Below, piece after piece: positions 1 to 5,748 of a stretch of 7,098 nucleotides of DNA. Below the pieces are notes generated by a model. That model worked only from the letters and a program-made list of their open reading frames with translations, searched no databases and had not been told where the DNA came from. Position 1 is the first letter of the stretch. Every line of letters begins with the position of its first letter. The DNA is from CADCVT01 sp036389485 (GTDB lineage Bacteria; Actinomycetota; Thermoleophilia; Solirubrobacterales; Solirubrobacteraceae), in assembly GCA_036389485.1 (NCBI GenBank), contig DASVPR010000036.1, positions 1 through 7,098 on the forward strand, written 5' to 3'. The position numbers were made by a program, and so were the translations under genes.

Positions 1-96
1 AGCCCACGCGACATGCGCGCCGCGCTCGACCGATTCCGAGGCGACACCGCCAGTCCCCTTTACTCCAACGCTCCTGCGCAGCGGCCTATAGGATGA
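1..96 (+). CDS. 3' end of an unidentified outer gene (left copy), partial
   Basis: Frame 1 is open from the window edge to TGA at 94-96, giving 31 codons. The first part has mostly C or G in third position (for example GAC, CGC, GCC, CTC), as expected for coding DNA in this genome, and the last ten codons less so. The peptide includes DMRAALDRFRG and then ASPLYSN, and ends in RPIG. This is too little to assign a family. An identical copy lies inverted at 7003-7098. Its stop is 40 bp before the ATG at 137, a spacing that fits an upstream operon member. It could instead be a chance open frame, since 31 codons in GC-rich DNA is weak evidence alone. Confidence 0.45.
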   Translation, partial: SPRDMRAALDRFRGDTASPLYSNAPAQRPIG

Positions 97-102
97 GCCG
101 CT
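80..102 (+). other. Stem-loop around the outer gene's stop codon (left arm)
   Basis: AGCGGC at 80-85 pairs with GCCGCT at 97-102 across an 11-base loop. The TGA stop at 94-96 lies at the end of the loop. There is no T-tract, so it is at best a weak terminator or attenuator. Inside it, TAGGAT at 89-94 also resembles an actinobacterial -10 box, but no convincing -35 sits 16-18 bp upstream. The same structure is present inverted at 6997-7019. Confidence 0.35.
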
Positions 103-117
103 ATGACGAGCCGGCCC

Positions 118-136
118 CGATAACTAGGAATTATCG
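118..136 (+). promoter_or_regulatory. Palindrome with Shine-Dalgarno in its loop (left arm)
   Basis: CGATAA (118-123) and TTATCG (131-136) are inverted half-sites separated by CTAGGAA, and the site abuts the ATG at 137. AGGA at 126-129 is a ribosome binding site seven bases before that ATG. The AT-rich half-sites stand out in a GC-rich region. In RNA it would be a six-pair hairpin presenting the SD in the loop. In DNA it could be an operator or a recombinase-type site. It lies close to the inner edge of the inverted repeat. An identical copy occupies 6963-6981. Confidence 0.5.
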
Positions 137-184
137 ATGCTGGACGCCGGCCTCGGGAGGCGCCGATGTCGCACGGTCAGCTGA
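137..184 (+). other. 15-codon abortive frame at the left repeat junction
   Basis: The ATG that starts the SHMT-like gene in the right arm is also present here with the same ribosome binding site. After two codons (Met-Leu) the sequence leaves the repeat. The frame runs 15 codons and stops at TGA 182-184, overlapping the STAND gene start in another frame. It is most simply a remnant left when the repeat was copied or joined here. A role as a coupling leader peptide for the STAND gene is possible but unsupported. Confidence 0.4.
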
Positions 185-2664
185 GCTCCTCTCGACCGGA
201 GCCGGCGTTCCTCAATCGCAACGACGAGCGCGACCTCGTCGAGCGTCGCGTCGAGCTTCTGCACCGCGAGCCGGAGCGTCTGTCGGTGATCGAGCTGCTC
301 GGTCTCGCCGGGTCCGGGAAGTCGCGACTCCTGGATGAGCTCCACCGCGGCCTCGCGACGGAGCACTTCGGGACGCGCGAGGTTGTGAGCGTCTCGCTCG
401 AGCCGGAGCGGTGGGTCACCGCGGCGGGACCGTTGCGAGCGTTGCGCGAGCAGCTGAGCATCGACTGCTTGCTGTTCGACACGGCGCTGCTGGCGCTGTG
501 GCGCGCGGCGGGTCAGCGATTCCAGGTCGAGCGGACCAGCCTCCTCGCTCGCTCCCCGGTGCTCGCGGCACTGGACCTCGAGAGCAGCGTCCTTGAAGTT
601 CCGTTCCAGTTCGCGGTCGAGCTGTCCCTTCCCGCGCGCCTGGCGGTGACCGTGTTCGAGAGGCTCAATCGCAGCGTCACGAGACTCCGGCGCTACGACC
701 GCGGGGAGTTCAGAGCGATCGACGACCTGGAGCGCGACTACGCAGGGCTGCTGGAGCGGCTGCCGCACCTTCTCGGCATCGATGTCCGGCGTGGCCTCGA
801 AGCCTCCGGGGACGTGCTCGTCGCGTTCTACGACTCCTACGAGAAGCAGCGCCCGGACACGCTCGCCGACGGCGCGCCGTGGCTACGTCGCTTCATCGAC
901 ACCGTCGGTCGCGGGCTGCACGTCGTCGGCACGTGCGAGCCGCTGCGATGGCCGCCAGGCGTCGCGAGCGACGCCGTGGAGACCGTACTCGTGGGAAGAC
1001 TGCCCGAGCAGCACGCACGCGAGCTGCTGCGCGGATGCTTCGGCGGCCTTCCCCCGGCGATCGAGGACCGCATCCTCACAGCCTCCGAGCGGATGCCCTT
1101 CTTCCTCCAAACGATTGGCGAGACGTACGAGCTGATGGCGGCCGCCGGGGCCTCGGTCGACGTCGACGATCTGCCCGCGTCGAGCGACGCCCTGCCGCGC
1201 CTCATCAAGCATCTGCCGAGCGAGCAGCGGAACCTCGCGATTGCGGTCGCGAGCGTTCAGGTGTTCGACGAGGAGCTGTTCGCGTACCTCGTGCACCGGC
1301 TGAACCTGCAGGTCGACATCTTCGAGTTCCAGCCCTTCACCGAGCGCTTCTTCGTCGAGCGGATCGCTGACGAGCCGTACGCGCTGCACAAGACACACGA
1401 CCTGCTCACCGCGTCCGTCCGCACCTCGGGGGACGAGCGCGTCAAGCGCGCCGCACTCGAGCAGGCAACCACCCACCTGGTCGTGCGCTGCCAGCTCGAC
1501 GGCGCCAGCTCGCATCAGGCGGTGCTCGCGCTGTTCCTCGCCGTCGTCGCGGGATGGCATGCGTGCGACGCGATGTCGCCGGCGTCCGCCGAGGCGCTCG
1601 TCGACGCCGGGTACCTGCTGTACGACGCCGGGTACTGGAACGAGCTGGCGTCGATCGCGACCGGCACATCCGAGAGCGATGGGCGACCGGTAGCGGTCGT
1701 CTGTCGCTTCTTCGCGGCGCTCGCCACCCGGCGCATCGTCGGCATCGAGCGCGCGCGCGAGCGCTTCCGGGAGCTCGCACCGGAGGCCGCGGTGCTCGGG
1801 CGACACGGCCGCTCGGTGGAGCTGGAGGCGGCCTACCTGGACGAGCTGGCCGGCGACTACGCGGGAGCGCGGGAGCAGTTCGCGCGGCTGAACCCGCCGG
1901 TGGATGACTTCGATCCACACGACCGCATGCAGCTGCGCGCACGTCTGTGGCATGCCGACATGCTGATCATGGACGGGGCTCTGCGTGAGGGCTCGCGGCA
2001 GCTCTTGGAGGCGTACGAGCTGCTGGGACAGGGCGCGCCGCTGGACTGGGCGGAGCTGGTCCGTCACCGCGCGCACGCGTTCCGCTACTCATTCGCGCTG
2101 GAGACGGCAGAGCGGCTCTACCGGCAAGCGATGCGTGCGGTGCCCGAGGTGAAGGCCCTGCAGGGCAAGCTCGAGACGAACCTCGTCGAGACGCTGTGCT
2201 GGTGCGACCCCGAGCGCGCGTTGGACGCCGCCGAATGCGCGACCGCGATCAATGGCGGCCTCGAGAACCGCATAGAGCTGGCCAAGTGCGAGGCGGCGCG
2301 TGCGATCGCGCTGGCGAGGCTCCGCGACTTCACCGCGGCGGAGGCGGCGATCGGCGCCGCGCACGAGCACGCCGGCGCGGTCGGATACAGGGCCGGCACG
2401 GCGTTCGCGCTGCAGGCCGAGGCGGTGGCGGCGGGCCTCGCGGGCGACAATGACGGCCTGCTCGACGCGCTCGGACGTCTCGACGACGCGGTCGCGACGC
2501 TGGGAACGTACGGACACCTCTGCGTCGCCCCCGCTGCGCTGCTGGCAGGCAGCGCACGGCTGCGCGAGGCGATCGGCGCGGTCGAGTGGCTGGAGGAGAA
2601 GGAGCTCCCGCGGCGGCTCCGAACGTATCTGCGACCGATGCCGGCCCGGAATCTCGGAGAATGA
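166..2664 (+). CDS. STAND-type AAA ATPase with helical TPR-like C-terminal region
   Basis: This is an 832-residue predicted cytoplasmic P-loop NTPase of the STAND/AAA_16 kind, a class that acts as an ATP-dependent signalling switch. The Walker A motif is GLAGSGKS at residues 46-53. A Walker B-like strand, VLVAFYDSYE, lies at 217-226, followed by a sensor-like strand HVVGTCEPLRW at 252-262. Roughly residues 280-440 look like a winged-helix and helical arm. From about 470 to the end there are alanine-rich helical pairs resembling TPR or LuxR-family (MalT-like) sensor repeats. No C-terminal HTH is visible, so it is not a complete LuxR-type regulator. The ATG is preceded by GGGAGG with a five-base spacer, which fixes the start. 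That RBS lies just inside the repeat, so any promoter would be in or beyond the repeat. The partner or signal is unknown. Confidence 0.85.
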   Translation: MSHGQLSSSRPEPAFLNRNDERDLVERRVELLHREPERLSVIELLGLAGSGKSRLLDELHRGLATEHFGTREVVSVSLEPERWVTAAGPLRALREQLSIDCLLFDTALLALWRAAGQRFQVERTSLLARSPVLAALDLESSVLEVPFQFAVELSLPARLAVTVFERLNRSVTRLRRYDRGEFRAIDDLERDYAGLLERLPHLLGIDVRRGLEASGDVLVAFYDSYEKQRPDTLADGAPWLRRFIDTVGRGLHVVGTCEPLRWPPGVASDAVETVLVGRLPEQHARELLRGCFGGLPPAIEDRILTASERMPFFLQTIGETYELMAAAGASVDVDDLPASSDALPRLIKHLPSEQRNLAIAVASVQVFDEELFAYLVHRLNLQVDIFEFQPFTERFFVERIADEPYALHKTHDLLTASVRTSGDERVKRAALEQATTHLVVRCQLDGASSHQAVLALFLAVVAGWHACDAMSPASAEALVDAGYLLYDAGYWNELASIATGTSESDGRPVAVVCRFFAALATRRIVGIERARERFRELAPEAAVLGRHGRSVELEAAYLDELAGDYAGAREQFARLNPPVDDFDPHDRMQLRARLWHADMLIMDGALREGSRQLLEAYELLGQGAPLDWAELVRHRAHAFRYSFALETAERLYRQAMRAVPEVKALQGKLETNLVETLCWCDPERALDAAECATAINGGLENRIELAKCEAARAIALARLRDFTAAEAAIGAAHEHAGAVGYRAGTAFALQAEAVAAGLAGDNDGLLDALGRLDDAVATLGTYGHLCVAPAALLAGSARLREAIGAVEWLEEKELPRRLRTYLRPMPARNLGE

Positions 2665-2687
2665 GCGGCGTCGACACGTCGCCGCTC
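2663..2687 (+). terminator. Candidate hairpin terminator at the STAND gene stop
   Basis: GAGCGGCG (2663-2670) pairs with CGCCGCTC (2680-2687). There is a T-T mismatch, two more pairs, and an ACA loop between them. The left arm overlaps the TGA stop. No T-run follows, which is common for terminators in high-GC actinobacteria but weakens the call. It lies in the 98 bp gap between two convergent genes and could serve either direction. Confidence 0.4.
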
Positions 2688-2762
2688 GTGACCTCGGTCG
2701 GCGAGCTGCAGACCAGTGCGCGGTTGGTCCCGATCGTTCGGCTTCGTCGAGGGCCTCGGTCG

Positions 2763-3770
2763 TCACCGAGTGATCTGGATGACTGTCTTGCACGCCGGCG
2801 ATGCGCGCCGCCGTTCGAACGCTGCCTGGAGGTCGTCGATCGCCACGAGCTCTAGCGCATTCTGCCAGGCGACGTCCCAGCCCTCGGCCAACATGCGCGC
2901 CGCTCGTTCGAGATTCGCACGCTCCCCGTTGAGGTAGCTCAGCTTGAACGTCACGTCGCGGCGCGTGAGCGCCTTCAGGAGGAACCCGCCGCTCGACGCG
3001 GCCGTCAGGTGGCTCAGCACGCACAGGGTTCCGCCAGCCCGGACGCTGCCGGTCGCGACGCGCAGCCCGTCCTCCGTGCCGGACACGTCGAAGACGACGT
3101 CGTACTCGCCCTCGGCCGCCGGCACCGCGCGCACCTGCGGGTCGGCCGCTCGGTCCAGCCGCGACAGCCGGGTGGCCAGAAGGTCGGTCACCTCCACCGG
3201 CGTCGAGCGCTGCACCTGGGAGAACGCGAACGCCAGGCACAGCCCGAGCCCTCCGGCCCCGACGATGAGCACGCGGTCGGCGGCCGTTGGCGCGGCCCAG
3301 TTCTTCGCGTGCAGCACGCAGGACAGGGGCTCGGCCAGCGTGAGGTGCGCAGCCGGCGGCCCATCGACGCGCAGGAGGTAGTCGACGTGAAGATCCCCAA
3401 GCTCCGCGAACCCACGATTCGTGAACAGCCCGGCCCGGCCCTCCCGGCACAGGTGCGACCGCCGCGCCAGGCACTGGTCGCACCGACCGCAGCGATGGTT
3501 GAGGTCGCTCGTGACGACATCGCCCGGCCGAAAGCGCTCCACGCGCTTACCGACCGCGACGACCTCGGCGACGAACTCGTGGCCGAGAGACAGCGGGTAG
3601 ACGACGGCCGTGCTCGCCTCGAACTTCGAGAGATCCGAGCCGCACAGGCCGCAATACACGAACCTGACGCGCACGTCGTCGGGCCCGAGCGCCTTCAGCG
3701 CTCGACGTCGGTCCACGAGTCGTCGGGGACCTTCGAGAACCCACTCGCGCGAAGTCGTAGGCTGGCTCAT
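2763..3770 (-). CDS. Zinc-dependent medium-chain alcohol/polyol/threonine dehydrogenase-like
   Basis: This 335-residue protein belongs to the zinc-containing MDR dehydrogenase superfamily, which oxidises alcohols or reduces carbonyls with NAD(P). Catalytic-zinc residues are Cys43 in GLCGSD, His64-Glu65 in GHE, and Glu147 in AEPLSC. The structural zinc site is complete with Cys94, Cys97, Cys100 and Cys108. The Rossmann loop is GAGGLG at 171-176. Asp196 at the end of the next strand suggests NAD(H) preference. All key residues are intact, so it should be active. The start chosen is MSQPTTS at 3770, just ahead of the conserved fold. In-frame upstream ATGs exist but would overlap the divergent gene's control region, and the SD is weak. 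It is divergent from the D-threonine aldolase-like gene across 55 bp, suggesting shared control. The substrate is not readable; threonine, sorbitol or an aldehyde are family options. Confidence 0.88.
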   Translation of the reverse strand: MSQPTTSREWVLEGPRRLVDRRRALKALGPDDVRVRFVYCGLCGSDLSKFEASTAVVYPLSLGHEFVAEVVAVGKRVERFRPGDVVTSDLNHRCGRCDQCLARRSHLCREGRAGLFTNRGFAELGDLHVDYLLRVDGPPAAHLTLAEPLSCVLHAKNWAAPTAADRVLIVGAGGLGLCLAFAFSQVQRSTPVEVTDLLATRLSRLDRAADPQVRAVPAAEGEYDVVFDVSGTEDGLRVATGSVRAGGTLCVLSHLTAASSGGFLLKALTRRDVTFKLSYLNGERANLERAARMLAEGWDVAWQNALELVAIDDLQAAFERRRASPACKTVIQITR

Positions 3771-3825
3771 CGCTCGGCAGTATGTTCGCGCGTGCGTCGC
3801 GGGAGCAATCACCATATGAGCCGTC
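3771..3825. promoter_or_regulatory. Divergent intergenic control region
   Basis: These 55 bp separate the starts of the dehydrogenase (-) and the D-threonine aldolase-like gene (+), so promoters for both must lie here or overlap the coding ends. CATACT on the minus strand, just upstream of the dehydrogenase ATG, is a possible -10 element, but no clear -35 was found. Both genes have poor Shine-Dalgarno sequences, and leaderless transcripts are possible. The close divergent layout suggests co-regulation. Confidence 0.4.
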
Positions 3826-4995
3826 ATGGCAGCTGCGCCGCATAGCGCAACGACATTCGCGGACCTAGCTCGGAGGTGGCGTCCCGGCGACTTCATCGCC
3901 GACCAGATGGACCGCGTCCAGACTCCGGCCCTCGTCATCAACCGCGAGGCCGTCGACGCGAACATCGCCGCTATGTGCGAACTACTCGGCGAGCGTTGGC
4001 GCCCGCACGTCAAGACGGCGAAGCTTGAATGGACCATGCGCCGGCTGGTCGCGGCCGGAGTCACGCGCTGCAAGTGTGCGACACCGCTCGAGCTCGAGGT
4101 CGCCCTTCGCAGTGGCTTCGAGGACGTCCTCGTGGCGTTTTCGCTTCGCGGGCCGGGCGCCCGCCGCGTCGCTGAGCTTGCCGCCGAATCGGGACGGGAC
4201 GTGGGCGTGCTGGTGGAGGACCGCAGCGGCCTCGACCAGTGGCGCGACAGTCGCGTCGCGGTGTTCATCGACATCGACCCTGGAACCGGACGCACCGGCG
4301 TGCCGTGCAACGACGTCGACGCCGTCGTCGCGCTCGCGCGCGATGTCGCGTCCGCCGGCCTGCTACTTCGCGGTCTGCACCTCTACGACGGCGCTGCCGC
4401 GGGTGACACGATCGACGATCGTCGCGCATGGTGCACGCGCGGACTGGATGCGCTCCACGTGGTGTCGCAAGCGCTGCTGGCCGAAGGCCACGAGATCGGA
4501 GAACTCGTCACGAGCGGCTCGCGAACCTGGCCGATCGCACTTGAACATGCCGGCCTCGCCGGGTTGCCGAGCGCTCACACAGTCTCCCCCGGGACCGTCG
4601 TCTACGCCGACGCCAGGACCTTTCAAAAGGATCCAGCCCGTGACGCCCTGCGCCCGGCGGCGGCAGTCGTCACCCGCGTCACCTCCGTCGGACCGGGTTG
4701 CCTCACGCTCGACGCCGGGCACAAGGCCGTCGCGCTCTCTCCGCACGGCCCGTCAGGGGTCATCCTCGGGCATGCGGGCCTGGAGCCGCAGATGCCCAGC
4801 GAGGAACACGCGCCCGTCAAGGTGGTGGGCGCGTCGAGCGTCGACTACGGCGAGCTGCTTGCCGTGCTGCCCAGCCACGTTGGGCCGACGGTGAACCTGC
4901 ACGACCATGCGGTCATCGTCAGCCGCGGCCACGTCGTCGGACTCGAGCGCGTCAGCGCCCGGGGACACCACGCGCCGCTCAGCCGAGGGGCGTAA
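3826..4995 (+). CDS. D-threonine aldolase / D-serine dehydratase-like PLP protein
   Basis: This 389-residue protein has the fold-type III (alanine racemase N-terminal) PLP barrel followed by the beta domain of the D-threonine aldolase and DSD1 D-serine dehydratase group. The PLP lysine is Lys63 in RPHVKTAK. Other family blocks are TPALVINREAV (33-43), IDIDPGTGRTGV (148-159), GLHLYDGAA (183-191), SPGTVVYADA (254-263), DAGHKAV (296-302) and PSEEHAPV (324-331). Relatives cleave or dehydrate D-beta-hydroxy amino acids using PLP and a divalent metal held by His-x-Asp or His-x-Cys near the C-terminus. Here that site reads PSHVGPTVNLHD (349-360): His351 is kept but the second ligand position is Gly353. 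The usual glycine-rich phosphate loop also looks altered, to SGSRTWP (230-236). It may therefore have changed chemistry, for example epimerase or metal-independent activity, or be a diverged aldolase. Its stop is 3 bp from the convergent membrane gene. Confidence 0.85.
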   Translation: MAAAPHSATTFADLARRWRPGDFIADQMDRVQTPALVINREAVDANIAAMCELLGERWRPHVKTAKLEWTMRRLVAAGVTRCKCATPLELEVALRSGFEDVLVAFSLRGPGARRVAELAAESGRDVGVLVEDRSGLDQWRDSRVAVFIDIDPGTGRTGVPCNDVDAVVALARDVASAGLLLRGLHLYDGAAAGDTIDDRRAWCTRGLDALHVVSQALLAEGHEIGELVTSGSRTWPIALEHAGLAGLPSAHTVSPGTVVYADARTFQKDPARDALRPAAAVVTRVTSVGPGCLTLDAGHKAVALSPHGPSGVILGHAGLEPQMPSEEHAPVKVVGASSVDYGELLAVLPSHVGPTVNLHDHAVIVSRGHVVGLERVSARGHHAPLSRGA

Positions 4996-4998
4996 GAG

Positions 4999-5748
4999 TC
5001 ACGCAATACCGAGCTTCGTCAAGAGGGCCGCGTCCAGTCGCAGCGTCGTCCTGGCGTTCCACAACTCCGCGAAGCCTTGATCGAGCGCGCTGCAAAATGC
5101 CTCGTGGCCTTGGCGCCGCAACGTAAGCGTCGGCGACGAACTGCCCCGCCCGACCGTGTAGATCGTCACGATGTACCGGTCGCCGTATCGATGAACTGAC
5201 ACACGCCGACTGGTCGGGTAGAGGCGCACGATATCGCAGAGGACCGCAGGCGAGAACTCGTCCGCGAGGCGCTGGAGCGTATCCAGGATCTCGCGGTCGT
5301 ACATGTCGTCCGGCGTCGTGGCGCCACGCGCCCGCCGTTCCTCGACCGCGAGCCGTGAGCCCCAGTTGCCTGGCTCCATCAGCAGGATCCGAATCTGGGC
5401 CCGCGCCCGATGGCGGTCGTGAAGCGCTCTGATAGCGGCATTGTGCTCAACGAAAGTCTTCAGGGTCCCGCCCAAGATGTCGACGCTGTCGGCAGCTTCC
5501 AGAAGGGCCTTGGTGGGTCCGAGCACATGGCGAACCCCGTCGTTGTCGCTAGCGGTGATCACGCGACCTGATCGCGCATGGACCCGTCTCAAGCCCAGCT
5601 CCATCGCGAGCGCTGTGACGCCGTAGACGCCGGCCCACGCGAGCAGCAGCCATGGGCGCGCCCCACCGGCGGTCACCGTCACCGCGAGCCCCAACAAGCC
5701 ACTGACCGCGATCGCGTGGAACGCGCCGCGGAGGCGCCTCATGCCCAT
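4999..5748 (-). CDS. Two-helix membrane protein with soluble C-terminal domain of unknown function
   Basis: The product is 249 residues. Two hydrophobic helices at about 10-27 and 32-51 with a short turn form a membrane hairpin, after a basic MRRLR start. This predicts an anchored protein with its C-terminal part in the cytoplasm. Residues 88-126 alternate strand and helix (SVDILGG ... IRILLMEPGN), a pattern like PLD-like/DUF5919-type domains, but no HKD catalytic motif is present, so this is only a resemblance. A second strand-rich stretch (RRVSVHRYGDRYIVTIYTVG, 181-200) follows. The ATG at 5748 has GGGAG five bases upstream and overlaps the SHMT-like gene by 10 bp. A second ATG at 5742 forms an ATGA stop-start overlap. 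Either way translation is probably coupled. No family is assigned with certainty. Confidence 0.75.
   Translation of the reverse strand: MGMRRLRGAFHAIAVSGLLGLAVTVTAGGARPWLLLAWAGVYGVTALAMELGLRRVHARSGRVITASDNDGVRHVLGPTKALLEAADSVDILGGTLKTFVEHNAAIRALHDRHRARAQIRILLMEPGNWGSRLAVEERRARGATTPDDMYDREILDTLQRLADEFSPAVLCDIVRLYPTSRRVSVHRYGDRYIVTIYTVGRGSSSPTLTLRRQGHEAFCSALDQGFAELWNARTTLRLDAALLTKLGIA

Larger units (their letters stand above)
1..141 (+). repeat. Left arm of a 141 bp perfect terminal inverted repeat
   Basis: Base-by-base comparison shows that this stretch is the exact reverse complement of 6958-7098. The match ends at base 141: the next base is g here, while the right arm read inward has t. The arm carries the 3' end of an outer gene (stop TGA at 94-96), a stem-loop spanning 80-102, a second palindrome at 118-136 with a Shine-Dalgarno site in its loop, and an ATG at 137-139. 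Both arms read inward. The inner edge is a true sequence divergence. The outer edge is the window end, so the real repeat may be longer. Confidence 0.97.

Noticed and set aside
85..92. CCTATAGG palindrome as a separate operator
   Set aside because: Only 8 bp, lies inside the larger stem-loop and at the end of an open frame. Chance occurrence is likely.
1603..1635. 12 bp direct repeat (GACGCCGGGTAC twice)
   Set aside because: Encodes two DAGY units, 21 bases apart, in the helical region of the STAND protein. It is best explained by the protein sequence and is too short for a mobile-element signal.
883..2076. Long minus-strand open frame (397 codons) opposite the STAND gene
   Set aside because: Overlaps a gene with clear ATPase motifs. 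The translation is rich in Arg and Gln with no family motif, typical of antisense frames in GC-rich DNA.
2089..3483. Minus-strand open frame of 464 codons
   Set aside because: Spans the STAND gene end, the intergenic gap and the dehydrogenase in the wrong frame. The product is low-complexity and Arg/Ala/Gly-rich with no motifs.
3771..4310. Extension of the dehydrogenase frame upstream to 4310
   Set aside because: The extra N-terminal stretch lies antisense to the D-threonine aldolase-like gene and precedes the conserved MDR fold. The start at 3770 fits the family.
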